DNA of 46,054 bases from Peptococcaceae bacterium (GCA_012517475.1 JAAYUV010000102.1:1-46054), one strand, 5' to 3'. Counted from the first letter of the stretch, positions 7,655 through 17,147 are shown. Made by a program: numbers and translations. The notes: generated by a model not told the origin, from the letters alone.

Positions 7655-7945
7655 TTAGGCTAAACCGCGTTTTGCGAGATACGCATCGAGTCCTTCAATA
7701 GGAACATCGATTTGAATCGCTTGATTGCCGTCAAATTTGCAAGCAATTTCACAGGCCAGACATTCTGTACCTAAACGGAGAACTTCATCAGCGCTCATAT
7801 GGGCTACGGATGGCTTTCCGTCAACAATTTGCAATACGCCTCTGGCAAATTTCTTGCATGCATCGGCACACGCTTTGGTTGCGCATGTGTCGCACTTGCT
7901 GGTATCTACTTTAACAGTAATACTTTTTTCTTTGATTTCCAGCAC
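7655..7945 (-). CDS. Small seven-cysteine Fe-S (ferredoxin-like) protein inside acyl-CoA ligase operon
   Basis: 96 aa. Cysteines at 18, 21, 26 and 30 (C-x2-C-x4-C-x3-C) and at 62, 65 and 69 (C-x2-C-x3-C); the second set lacks the fourth Cys of a normal 4Fe-4S motif. No signal peptide or membrane segment. It starts 9 bp after the stop of the ligase beta gene, so the two are probably translationally coupled, and the alpha gene follows 56 bp later. Fe-S proteins are not part of known succinyl-CoA or malate-CoA ligases, so the job is open: an electron carrier for a glyoxylate or pyruvate oxidoreductase, or a structural partner of the ligase. I do not recognise a named family. Confidence 0.85.
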   Translation of the reverse strand: MLEIKEKSITVKVDTSKCDTCATKACADACKKFARGVLQIVDGKPSVAHMSADEVLRLGTECLACEIACKFDGNQAIQIDVPIEGLDAYLAKRGLA

Positions 7946-7954
7946 AGTATTTCC

Positions 7955-9229
7955 CTACTTTCCTTGAGCTTCTTTCTCGGCTCTGTACTCTTTAGCCAGA
8001 GCTGCGAGTCTTTCGCCGATGAATTTAGTATCTGTAACATGCTCTTTTCCGTAGATTTCGACTCTCTTGCCAGGACCGTCCGGAGTCATAAGATCTGCTA
8101 AGCCTTTACGCAGGATTTCCAGAGACTCATCTTCCCTGTTACCGCAGAGAAGCAGTACGCAAGGCAGACCTGGTTTCTTCGGAAGTTCTTCCCAAAGTAC
8201 CTTAACCATTGCATTGGCATGGTGCCACTGTTCCTGGTTAGCCATCATGAAACCACCGAGAAGGTAGCCGTCAAGATTAGGCTGGGAAAGAACGCATTTA
8301 GCAACACGATAAATTTTGGATCCAACCGGGTTTCCGGAAGTATCAGCATAGTTGGCCGGTTTTAACCCTACTTGGTTCAAAGCATCTAATCCCATCATAG
8401 CGGAACCGCCGCCGATTGGATGATAACCAACATGACCGGGGCTAACTTCATCATAATTCATATTCATAAGGAAGCCAGTACCGCGCGCATCGGTTTCTTC
8501 GATGCTCCATCCGATAATATCCAGTTCAGTAGCTTCACCAGGAAGGTCACGGGCAATCTTAATCCCAAATTCCGGATGACGTCCAACGGAACTATTGTCA
8601 ATTTCCATCTTGCAGTCCGCACAGATCAAAGCGCCGCTGCCTGTCATGACAAAGGGGTTGATTTCCAAGGTCTGACAGTCATACTTCTTATGAGTCTGAG
8701 CTAACTTTGTGAGGAAAGATGCAAATTTGCTGATATCTTTGTCAGGAATTCCTGCTTTAACACAAAGATCAACTGCATCATAAATTTGGAAACCAAAAAT
8801 GGGATCGATATTTACTTTATGAATTAACTCTTCCGGAACACTTTCAATGTCCATACCGCCTTCGGTACTGAACATCATCATTGGGCTGCGTGCTTCTTTT
8901 GCATTGTTAATAACGATTGAACAATAAAATTCTTTCTTGATATCAAGTTTTTCTTCAATGAGTACTTGACGAACAGGAAGTCCTTTTACTGTCTTTGACA
9001 TAATCTCGGCTGCTGCTGCAGCTGCTTCATCAGGAGTGTTAACCAGTTTAACGATACCGGCTTTACCACGTCCGCCAGCCTGTACTTGGCCCTTTACTGC
9101 AACAGGACCGCCGATCCACTCCGCAACTTGCTTAGCTTCTTCCGGGGAAGATGCCGCTCTTCCTTTTGGAACCGGCATACCAGCTTTTCCAAGCCATTCC
9201 TTACCCTGATACTCTAGAAATTTAGCCAT
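7955..9229 (-). CDS. sucC: ADP-forming acyl-CoA ligase beta subunit (SucC/MtkA-like)
   Basis: 424 aa, about 35 longer than typical SucC (388). N-terminal ATP-grasp domain with VKGQVQAGGRGKAG (45-58), metal site Glu 189/Asn 191 (LEINPF) and Asp 205, then the CoA-ligase domain with GGGSAMMG (273-280) and LLCGNRED. With the alpha subunit it interconverts acyl-CoA + ADP + Pi and acid + CoA + ATP. First gene of the malyl-CoA operon; the promoter is some 510 bp upstream (9740-9768), leaving a long leader with a structured repeat element. SD GGAAGGGA 7 bp before ATG 9229. Succinate or malate specificity is not decided by sequence; context favours malate. Confidence 0.88.
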   Translation of the reverse strand: MAKFLEYQGKEWLGKAGMPVPKGRAASSPEEAKQVAEWIGGPVAVKGQVQAGGRGKAGIVKLVNTPDEAAAAAAEIMSKTVKGLPVRQVLIEEKLDIKKEFYCSIVINNAKEARSPMMMFSTEGGMDIESVPEELIHKVNIDPIFGFQIYDAVDLCVKAGIPDKDISKFASFLTKLAQTHKKYDCQTLEINPFVMTGSGALICADCKMEIDNSSVGRHPEFGIKIARDLPGEATELDIIGWSIEETDARGTGFLMNMNYDEVSPGHVGYHPIGGGSAMMGLDALNQVGLKPANYADTSGNPVGSKIYRVAKCVLSQPNLDGYLLGGFMMANQEQWHHANAMVKVLWEELPKKPGLPCVLLLCGNREDESLEILRKGLADLMTPDGPGKRVEIYGKEHVTDTKFIGERLAALAKEYRAEKEAQGK

Positions 9230-9342
9230 GCATTATCCCTTCCATAAAGAAATTTTGTTCCATAACTTTTGTCAAACTCAAAAAGTCGAATAATTCCTTA
9301 CTTAGAAGTATACCCCCCCCTCTTTATTTAATTAGCATACCC

Positions 9343-9543
9343 AGGTTGACATGTTTATTGCGACGGCCATGGAAACGGCAAACGTTGTGCCTAATTTCAG
9401 CCATGCCACAGTGGGCATAAATGGCTGATGGCATCGAGCGGTTGACCGCCATGGGACCTTGTGCCGCGATGCACATGTCGCTGAAGCCACGGATGGCGTG
9501 AAGCGACGATGCCAGGACGGCATAAAGCGGCTAACAGTCAAAT
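9343..9543 (-). repeat. GC-rich hairpin-rich repeat element in operon leader
   Basis: About 200 bp, clearly richer in GC than its flanks. Hairpins: CAGCCAT...ATGGCTG enclosing GCC-ACAGTG-GGC (about 9398-9427), GCGGT-TG-ACCGC (9438-9449), GCGA...TCGC (9466-9481) and ATGCC-AGGAC-GGCAT (9509-9523). ATGCC(A)...GGCATAAA occurs twice in direct orientation, about 106 bp apart. Ends are loosely inverted (TTGACATGTT at the left, TTGACTGTTA reading in from the right). On the minus strand the order AGCCGCT, CGCCATCCGTGGC, AGC, GCATCG matches the element at 45915-46054. Confidence 0.5.
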
Positions 9544-9739
9544 CTATTAGTTCAGCTTCGTTAACCCGGTATGAATAAAATATTGATATAGACACCACGA
9601 GGGCTTTTCATTGAGTCAAATGCCGCCTAAAAAAAATCATTATAACGACCTTTGACCAAAAAAGCCGCAATGTGTCGATAACACAATAATAATGTAGAAA
9701 ATGTTGTTTCACTATTTAAAACAGAGTTTCATTATTAAT

Positions 9740-9768
9740 ATTATCTAACGAATTATTGAAATAGTCAA
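9740..9768 (-). promoter_or_regulatory. Sigma-A promoter of the malyl-CoA operon
   Basis: Minus strand: -35 TTGACT (9768-9763), 17-bp spacer, -10 GATAAT (9745-9740). Each box has one mismatch to consensus. Predicted transcription start near 9733 gives a 5' leader of about 500 nt. Confidence 0.65.
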
Positions 9769-9948
9769 CCGTATTTAAAAGTGTCTAAATATTCAGATTT
9801 GTTATTAATCCACATAATGGAAAATTTTTATAAAACAAAATATACTTATCGCCAAAATTATACATAATTCTTAATTTTCTCATGATCATTATAACTTAAT
9901 TGTCTGCAAAAACAAGTCTGCCAATCTTTTAATATATTATACTCAAGT

Positions 9949-10407
9949 CTATTCCAAATCCTTCTTTAGGGAGTTGGAAATGGCCTCCTTTGCGAGAATG
10001 TCGCACCTTTCGTTCAAAGAATCACCTGAATGCCCCTTAACTTTAATCCAATTAACCTGATGTTTGGAAGCTAATTCAAGAAGCTTTTGCCACAAATCGC
10101 GATTTTCGACAGGTTTTTTTTGCGCATTTAACCAGCCGTTCTTTTTCCAGCGTACAAACCATTCCTGATGAAAAGCATTAATCAAATAAGCACTATCACT
10201 GTACAAGTCTACCCTACAAGGTTCTTTTAGCAGCAAAAGGGCTTCGATTGCGGCAGTTAACTCCATCCTCTGGTTTGTAGTAATTTCTTCAAATCCACTA
10301 GTTTCTTTAATATGCTCCCCATACCGTAATACAGCACCCCATCCGCCTGGCCCGGGATTCCCGGAACAAGCTCCGTCAGTATAGATTGTTACTCTTTTTG
10401 TGCTCAT
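9949..10407 (-). CDS. rnhA: Ribonuclease HI
   Basis: 152 aa, normal size for RNase HI, which cuts RNA in RNA-DNA hybrids. Catalytic residues are Asp 11 (YTDGACSGNPGPGGWG), Glu 49 (QRMELTA), Asp 71 (YSDSAYL) and Asp 136 (NERCDILAKEA), with the basic handle region WFVRWKKNGW. It begins 28 bp downstream of the acetyltransferase gene and is the last of a small minus-strand operon (unknown protein - thpR - acetyltransferase - rnhA). Confidence 0.96.
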   Translation of the reverse strand: MSTKRVTIYTDGACSGNPGPGGWGAVLRYGEHIKETSGFEEITTNQRMELTAAIEALLLLKEPCRVDLYSDSAYLINAFHQEWFVRWKKNGWLNAQKKPVENRDLWQKLLELASKHQVNWIKVKGHSGDSLNERCDILAKEAISNSLKKDLE

Positions 10408-10435
10408 TCAGCCTCCGAAAAAGGTGGGACTTTCT

Positions 10436-10894
10436 TTATCCCAAATTTAAGATCATTGCATTTTCGTCGCAATTCGGGAATTTGACACAGTTAATGCATT
10501 CTTTCCAAACCTTATGGGGCATATTTTCTTTATCAACAATGTTAAATCCAAAGTTTTTAAAAAACTCAACCTGATATGTAAGGGTAAATACTTGAGGACA
10601 ATGTAAATCCGCAGCCTCTTGCAGCAAAATTTCAACAATTCTGCGTCCTATCCCTTGCCCCCTACGGTCCGGGTCTACCGCCAAGGCTCTGACTTCAGCA
10701 AGATCATCCCATATAATATGCAAAGACCCTGTACCAATAATTTTTTCATCTTCAACAGCAACAACAAATTCCCTGATTCCTTCGTAAAGGGTACTTCTGG
10801 TCCGGGGAAGCATAAGGCCTTGTTCGGCATATAGATTAATCAATTTAATAATCTCTTCAACATCACTCAACTTTGCATTTCTATAGTTGATCAT
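10436..10894 (-). CDS. GNAT-family N-acetyltransferase, ArgA-like (N-acetylglutamate synthase type)
   Basis: 152 aa from ATG 10894, which has GGAGGAG 6 bp upstream; the ATG at 10909 overlaps that ribosome site and is rejected. Single GNAT domain: acetyl-CoA loop DPDRRGQGIGRRIV, preceded by DDLAEVRALAV. The segments LMLPRTRSTLYE and a C-terminal Cys pair in CINCVKFPNCDE resemble the short ArgA-type synthases of Clostridia, which start arginine biosynthesis by acetylating glutamate. No other arg gene is near, so the substrate is inferred. Followed by rnhA. Confidence 0.8.
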   Translation of the reverse strand: MINYRNAKLSDVEEIIKLINLYAEQGLMLPRTRSTLYEGIREFVVAVEDEKIIGTGSLHIIWDDLAEVRALAVDPDRRGQGIGRRIVEILLQEAADLHCPQVFTLTYQVEFFKNFGFNIVDKENMPHKVWKECINCVKFPNCDENAMILNLG

Positions 10895-10951
10895 TTTGTT
10901 CTCCTCCATGTTATCATTCTTCTGATTTTAATCAAAAAAATATCAGGCGAT

Positions 10952-11488
10952 CTATGTATGATAGCTTTCTATTTCCACATATTTTCGAATTCCTTTTTCC
11001 ACAACGCTGCTCATTAGGTAAAACCCGGTAACTTTCTCCCTTAAAACGAGACTCTCTCCCCATTTTAAAGTAGACATTTCTATTCCTTGAATCCCTCCGC
11101 TCGCCAAAGTCAGATGAGGGGTATACTTTTTATTCTCTAATTTTCCAAAATCCTTTGTGTTTTGTTCAATACTCTTTTGCAAAGTAAATAATTTAGGCTC
11201 GTTCTTTATCCCAGTCCATAATATTCTGGGGTTGGCTAAATTCGGAAATACCCCTAGCCCTCCAAGCACAAGCTCAAATCTTCCGATTTGCCCTGACGAT
11301 TTTTTCAGCGATTCTTTGAGCATAGGTAAATCGACCGGGTCAATTTCTCCTAAAAACCTCAGTGTAATATGAAGGTTATCCTTTTTCCTCCAGTACCCCT
11401 TGACTCCTTTAGAGCGGAGATTCTGCTGCCAGTTCTCCAGCTCGGAAATGCTTGCTTCGCAAAGGTTGATACTGATAAATAAGCGCAC
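10952..11488 (-). CDS. thpR: RNA 2',3'-cyclic phosphodiesterase (2'-5' RNA ligase family)
   Basis: 178 aa from GTG 11488 (MRLFISINL), chosen because TGGAGGG lies 5 bp upstream and because the family starts this way; the longer frame would run through a palindromic repeat. Two HxTx motifs, His 40-Thr 42 (NLHITLRF) and His 125-Thr 127 (TPHLTLAS), form the 2H phosphoesterase active site. Members open 2',3'-cyclic phosphates on RNA; the cellular role in bacteria is not settled. It sits 57 bp upstream of the acetyltransferase gene. Confidence 0.9.
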   Translation of the reverse strand: MRLFISINLCEASISELENWQQNLRSKGVKGYWRKKDNLHITLRFLGEIDPVDLPMLKESLKKSSGQIGRFELVLGGLGVFPNLANPRILWTGIKNEPKLFTLQKSIEQNTKDFGKLENKKYTPHLTLASGGIQGIEMSTLKWGESLVLREKVTGFYLMSSVVEKGIRKYVEIESYHT

Positions 11489-11510
11489 GAATACCCTCCA
11501 CATCACATTC

Positions 11511-11558
11511 GCAGCTCCTTGCCATCCATGGCACCGCTGCATTAGTCCATCCATGGAC
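11511..11558. repeat. Tandem CCATCCATGG palindromic hairpins before thpR
   Basis: GCAGC (11511-11515) and GCTGC (11536-11540) enclose GCCATCCATGGC (11521-11532); then comes GTCCATCCATGGAC (11545-11558). Two near-identical palindromes with the core CCATCCATGG sit in the 140-bp gap between the unknown gene and thpR. The core CCATCC(A/G)TGG also occurs in the elements at 9343-9543 and 45915-46054. Confidence 0.6.
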
Positions 11559-11628
11559 GTCAAATTGCCAGACTGAATGTCTGACAATTTAATCTTACTA
11601 TGTTGCTGAAATGAATGCAATTGGAATA

Positions 11629-12852
11629 TCAGTATGTAAAAAAATCTTCCCAATCCATTTGTGTTACTCCTTTATATTTTTTAAATCCTTCAGTTTTCCA
11701 GTCTTCAGGCAATAAGATAATAGGGAATTTTTCAGTTTGTAATAACCAAGATTGACACAAACGCAATTCGTCCATTAATTCCGGAAGAGTAAGCACATAA
11801 ATTTTCTGATTCCATTGAATCGGTGTTAATTTTTTTCCATCCATTATGCTGTATTCTAAAGCAGTATAAACAAGAAGAGTACTAACCATTCTTTGAACTG
11901 GTTTATCCAGGATAAAATTAAGCGCACTGATCTGATGATTTAACTCAAAATATATAAGCTGTCCCGTATCGGAAAATTCGCTTCGCTCCTTTGCCAGCCA
12001 CGGAAATTCTATGGGAGTTCCGAAGAATTCCGGAACAAATTCTTTATCATGCAATAACTTAATTGCAAGATGATCACGGTTATCCAGGCTTCCATTAACC
12101 TCCATATTTTCTAAAAGGTCAAGGATTCCAAGAATTGCCCTGCAAAATTCTTCGTTGATTGTTCCTGATAAATCTACCCACCCTGATTTTAGAAACTTGG
12201 TAGCGATATTTTTATTTCTCGTCCACTTTACTTTGGTAGCAAGTTCAAATTTATTTCCTTTTTGCTTAATCTCAGCTATTTCAATATTTCCCCAACGGTA
12301 GAGTATTCTGCTTTTTTCAAAAGATGCTTTTACCCGTCTTTTGGAGAGACTATCAAAGTAATTCTTTATGATTTTTAGGTGATTCCGGGCAACCGGATTT
12401 AGCTGCCTTTCCCAGAATTCCCAATTAGGCCGGGGATCCCCAAAATTGATTTTATATAAACTCTTCAGGTAGTCTTTTTCTTGTACAGGATATAGACTGG
12501 GGGTAAGTTTCTCTCTCCAATATACTGCTTTTGCTATTAATGTGCCCCCGAGCTTGGCAATAGAACCAAAAAAAACAGGTGAAAAATCTTGGGCAACAAA
12601 ATATATAACTGTCCTTGCGCCATTTCCAAGACGATTACCGAACAGGATACCTCCTAACAGGAATTCATCTTCTTTATAGATTCCTTGAGAGGCAACGATC
12701 CCCACACGCAAATTTAAATCCCCTGCACTAAAATAACTGAATTGAGAAGGCAGGTGCCAAATTTTTCTTTTTTCTTCTGTGCATTGTTCCCATCCTGATC
12801 CTATAAAAATTTCCGGATTAGCATCCCAAATCTCCTTCCAGTCAACCCTCAA
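11629..12852 (-). CDS. Conserved-looking protein of unknown function
   Basis: 407 aa from TTG 12852, with GGGAGGAT about 9 bp upstream. No signal peptide, membrane span or Cys cluster. Composition is that of a soluble protein rich in Trp and other aromatic residues (DWKEIWDANPEIF at the start, WNQKIYV and LLPEDWKTEGF near the end). I recognise no domain. Length, codon use and ribosome site support a real gene. It is the first gene of the minus-strand group with thpR, the acetyltransferase and rnhA, and lies downstream of phoU beyond a strong terminator. Confidence 0.75.
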   Translation of the reverse strand: MRVDWKEIWDANPEIFIGSGWEQCTEEKRKIWHLPSQFSYFSAGDLNLRVGIVASQGIYKEDEFLLGGILFGNRLGNGARTVIYFVAQDFSPVFFGSIAKLGGTLIAKAVYWREKLTPSLYPVQEKDYLKSLYKINFGDPRPNWEFWERQLNPVARNHLKIIKNYFDSLSKRRVKASFEKSRILYRWGNIEIAEIKQKGNKFELATKVKWTRNKNIATKFLKSGWVDLSGTINEEFCRAILGILDLLENMEVNGSLDNRDHLAIKLLHDKEFVPEFFGTPIEFPWLAKERSEFSDTGQLIYFELNHQISALNFILDKPVQRMVSTLLVYTALEYSIMDGKKLTPIQWNQKIYVLTLPELMDELRLCQSWLLQTEKFPIILLPEDWKTEGFKKYKGVTQMDWEDFFTY

Positions 12853-12939
12853 AACGATATCCTCCCTCGCAAGCTGTGTTTTGGAATATGATTATTAATA
12901 CGCTTTAATAAGTTTGGAAATGACTGGTTGGGATAAATT

Positions 12940-12977
12940 GAGAAAAATAAAACTCTGTACCGTTTCGGTACAGAGTT
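12940..12977 (-). terminator. Terminator of phoU
   Basis: AACTCTGTACCG (12951-12962) and CGGTACAGAGTT (12966-12977) form a 12-bp stem with a 3-nt loop. On the minus strand it is followed by TTATTTTTCTC. It lies 17 bp past the phoU stop. Confidence 0.9.
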
Positions 12978-12993
12978 CAGACTGCTGCGTTAT

Positions 12994-13647
12994 TTACATA
13001 TTCAAATCTTCCCGGACTCCAAGATCCATGTAGATGACCTCTTCACCAATGTTGGTGCAATAGTCCCCAATTCTTTCCATATAACGGGTTGTCAACAAAA
13101 TATATACCCCTTGAGCGGCTAAAGAAGCGTCCTTGGCCATCATTTCGTTGAGTTCAGTAAATACCCTTTTATAATAGTGGTCAACCTCGTGATCCATATC
13201 CGCTAAAGATCTTGCCATCTCAATATCTTCATTAATAAAGGCTTCTACTGCCGTGTGTATCATTTTTAGTACAATTTCAGTCATCTTCGGCAAATCGATG
13301 AGGGGCTTAATCAAAGGAACGGGACCGATTCTTAAAGAAAGTTTTGCAATATCTACCGCCAGATCGCCCATTCTCTCCAATGAGGCAATAATCTTATAGC
13401 TGGCAACAATCTTTCGGAGGTCAGAAGCAAAAGGCTGCTGAGTAGCAACGAGATGAGTACAAAGTTGTTCAATTTCTCGTTCAGCATTATTGATATTGAC
13501 GTCATTTGCAACGATCTTTTCTGCAATCTCCAAGTCCCTTTCTTTGAGACTCTGTATTGCCAGTTCAACTGCGTTACGTACCAAGTCGCTCATGCCGACA
13601 ATTTTTTTTCTTAATTCCATTAACTGAGTTTCAAATTTATGACGCAC
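12994..13647 (-). CDS. phoU: Phosphate-uptake regulator PhoU
   Basis: 217 aa from GTG 13647, with AAGGAGG upstream (an in-frame TTG lies before that ribosome site and is rejected). All-helical, two PhoU repeats: acidic metal-binding stretches ERMGDLAVDIAKL in the first and ERIGDYCTNIGEEV in the second. PhoU links the Pst transporter to PhoR signalling and represses phosphate uptake when phosphate is plentiful. Unusually it stands alone, 16 kb from pstB and about 30 kb from pstSCA in this window. No PhoP box was seen before it. Confidence 0.93.
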   Translation of the reverse strand: MRHKFETQLMELRKKIVGMSDLVRNAVELAIQSLKERDLEIAEKIVANDVNINNAEREIEQLCTHLVATQQPFASDLRKIVASYKIIASLERMGDLAVDIAKLSLRIGPVPLIKPLIDLPKMTEIVLKMIHTAVEAFINEDIEMARSLADMDHEVDHYYKRVFTELNEMMAKDASLAAQGVYILLTTRYMERIGDYCTNIGEEVIYMDLGVREDLNM

Positions 13648-13739
13648 AGTATCCCCTCCTTGCCACAAGCCTTATATGCATTAGAATAACCCATTAACTC
13701 CATAATCACAATAATGTTTACGCAATTTTAAAAATTAAT

Positions 13740-14528
13740 TTACATATTAAAGTAGAATAAATACAGAAATATGATTAATAAACCAAGAATAATCCGATAA
13801 CCAACAAACACTTTAAAACTGCACCGTTTTACAAATCGTAACAGGAAAGAGATAGAGAGCAAACCTACAATTGCCGAAACCAAAACTCCCACAATAAACG
13901 GAAGGTTAATTTCTGCGGGACTCAAGTCCACCATCTTTAATACCCCTGCACCAAAAATAACCGGTGTAGACAATAAAAAAGAAAATCTGGCCGCTTCCTC
14001 TCTTGTATAAGAAAAATATCGTGCAGCCGTGATCGTTACTCCTGAACGGGAAACTCCCGGAATTAATGCTATTGCTTGTGCTGCCCCGATAAGAAGTGCA
14101 TCACGTAAATTCATGTTGTCCAGTTTTCTGATTTGCCTCGTTTTATCTGAAAGGTAAAGCAGAATCCCAAACAAAATCAGCATAACTCCCACGATAAGCG
14201 GGGAACGAAGGGCATTCTCGATGAAGTCATCAAATAGAAATCCAACTATGGCAGCCGGAATCGAGCCAAAAACAAGATACCAGAAAATATTTCTGTTTTC
14301 GTTATCTCTTCGGCTAAAAGCAGCCTTAAGCAGATTCACCCAATCTTTCCAAAAGTATAGAAGGACAGCCAATAAAGTTCCCATGTGGAGAGCAATATCA
14401 AAAGTTAAACCGGGTACTTCCCAATCAAAGATCCAAGGTGCCAAGACCAGGTGCCCTGAACTGGATATCGGCAAAAACTCTCCCAAACCTTGGATAAGTC
14501 CCATCATTATAGCTTGCCAAATAGACAC
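13740..14528 (-). CDS. uppP: Undecaprenyl-diphosphatase (BacA/UppP)
   Basis: 262 aa, about eight membrane helices. Signature motifs are GLIQGLGEFLPISSSGHL near residues 10-27 (Glu and SSS of the active site) and PGVSRSG near residue 158 (catalytic Arg/Ser region). It recycles undecaprenyl pyrophosphate to the monophosphate carrier for cell-wall synthesis and gives bacitracin tolerance. It lies between guaB and phoU, all minus strand. SD GGGAGGAAC before ATG 14528. Confidence 0.95.
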   Translation of the reverse strand: MSIWQAIMMGLIQGLGEFLPISSSGHLVLAPWIFDWEVPGLTFDIALHMGTLLAVLLYFWKDWVNLLKAAFSRRDNENRNIFWYLVFGSIPAAIVGFLFDDFIENALRSPLIVGVMLILFGILLYLSDKTRQIRKLDNMNLRDALLIGAAQAIALIPGVSRSGVTITAARYFSYTREEAARFSFLLSTPVIFGAGVLKMVDLSPAEINLPFIVGVLVSAIVGLLSISFLLRFVKRCSFKVFVGYRIILGLLIIFLYLFYFNM

Positions 14529-14610
14529 GTTGTTCCTCCCGATTAATTATTTACTATACAAAACATATAGAATACTTTATTATATGGGATACCTTTCTAA
14601 TATAGGATGC

Positions 14611-16146
<1,536 letters not shown>

Positions 16147-16194
16147 TTACAATGAAGACAATTAAACTATTACAAAAGCAAAGGATAATTATCA

Positions 16195-16704
16195 ATGTTT
16201 TATCGTATAGGCCAATTCTGCAATGCCTTATATCCAAAAATTAAAACTGATGAATATGTCTGGCTGAATTCTGTTTTAACTCCTGGAGAGCTAGCGATTT
16301 TTTACAGGCAAACATTGACGGAGCAAAGACATGCTTTAGATGTGGCCATGGATATAGAAGAACAAAAAAATGAGTTAGTCGAAAGGTTCGGAGATGTCTC
16401 TTACCATTGCCTTTTACACGCTTCCCTCCTGCATGACTGCGGCAAGTCGCTGTTTAGACTTCGGCTTTGGCAAAGGGTTGCTATTGTTGCAGTGAATTAT
16501 CTTCCAGAAAAGTGGAAAAATCATATAAGTAAACGGGGTATTCTGGGTAAAACGATGGTTATTTATCAACAGCATCCTGCCTGGGGAAAACGTTTAGCCT
16601 CCAAAGCCGGACTCGACAAAGAAATTCAGACTCTCATCGAAAATCACCATCAGCCTGGCAGTCCTATGGAAAAAGTCCTCTTCCAGGCAGATAACAGGCA
16701 CTGA
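16195..16704 (+). CDS. HD-domain phosphohydrolase, small
   Basis: 169 aa. Metal-site residues are in order: His 46 (EQRHALDV), His 80-Asp 81 (SLLHDCGKS), His 127 (YQQHPAWG), His 151/152 (ENHHQP) and Asp 166 near the end. This is the full HD set, so the protein is probably an active phosphohydrolase; the substrate is unknown. The region between the HD and His 127 is basic with a short hydrophobic run (VAIVAVNYL). It is the only plus-strand gene between the left edge and 34.7 kb. SD AAAGGA about 9 bp before ATG. Converges on the coiled-coil gene with a shared terminator. Confidence 0.85.
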   Translation: MFYRIGQFCNALYPKIKTDEYVWLNSVLTPGELAIFYRQTLTEQRHALDVAMDIEEQKNELVERFGDVSYHCLLHASLLHDCGKSLFRLRLWQRVAIVAVNYLPEKWKNHISKRGILGKTMVIYQQHPAWGKRLASKAGLDKEIQTLIENHHQPGSPMEKVLFQADNRH

Positions 16705-16709
16705 ATGAA

Positions 16710-16757
16710 AAACTCAGCACCATTTTTAATTCAAAATTAACGAATGGCACTGAGTTT
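16710..16757. terminator. Bidirectional terminator between HD gene and coiled-coil gene
   Basis: AAACTCAG (16710-16717) pairs with CTGAGTTT (16750-16757), extended by CCATT/AATGG across a mismatch; A/T-rich on both sides. It serves two convergent genes with ends at 16704 and 16775. Confidence 0.65.
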
Positions 16758-16774
16758 ATTCAAATCCGGCTCTT

Positions 16775-17026
16775 TTATTCCCTTATATAGTTTTTGAATT
16801 CGTATAATTCAAAATCCTGAGAGTATAATTTTTTGTGATTGAGCTTTTTGTATCTTTGAAGATGTTTTGATTTTCTCTCCAGTTGAGAACTGAGATTATT
16901 TTTTTCTTTTTCTATTTGTTCCAGGAGATCCATCAATACCCTTCTGCTCAAACGAAGATTTTCAAGCTGTTTTTCTAATTCATTAACCCTCTTTTTTAGA
17001 AATGCAATTTCTTCATTGGCATTCAC
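16775..17026 (-). CDS. Small coiled-coil protein, unknown
   Basis: 83 aa from GTG 17026 with CCGGAGGAT upstream. Nearly the whole chain is a charged coiled coil (heptads from FLKKRVNELEKQLENL to LERKSKHLQRYKKL), followed by a basic then acidic tail. No Cys, no membrane part. It resembles small septum- or scaffold-type coiled coils only in general character; no family is assigned. It stands alone between two terminated units. Confidence 0.7.
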   Translation of the reverse strand: MNANEEIAFLKKRVNELEKQLENLRLSRRVLMDLLEQIEKEKNNLSSQLERKSKHLQRYKKLNHKKLYSQDFELYEFKNYIRE

Positions 17027-17147
17027 TGTTTTATCCTCCGGATAAGAATTGCTGTTACTATTCTATACCCGAATGCCTCTTTTTAATCCTTGCTTATGAA
17101 GAAAAATTGGGCTTTTGACGTTTTTTAGATGCTGTTGCGTTTGGTAT

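Larger units (their letters stand above)
9230..9948. other. Long leader/intergenic region before the malyl-CoA operon
   Basis: About 720 bp between rnhA and the ligase beta gene. It contains a G8 tract on the minus strand (9313-9320), a GC-rich element with nested hairpins (9343-9543), AT-rich sequence and a sigma-A promoter (9740-9768) facing the operon. An 88-codon minus ORF (9332-9598) overlaps the hairpins, has no ribosome site and is not convincing. Confidence 0.65.

Noticed and set aside
9343-9543. CRISPR array
   Set aside because: Repeated motifs are short, inverted and irregularly spaced; no regular spacers and no cas genes.
9332-9598. 88-aa minus-strand ORF
   Set aside because: Overlaps the hairpin repeat, has no ribosome site and an odd His/Arg/Ser-rich composition caused by the repeats.
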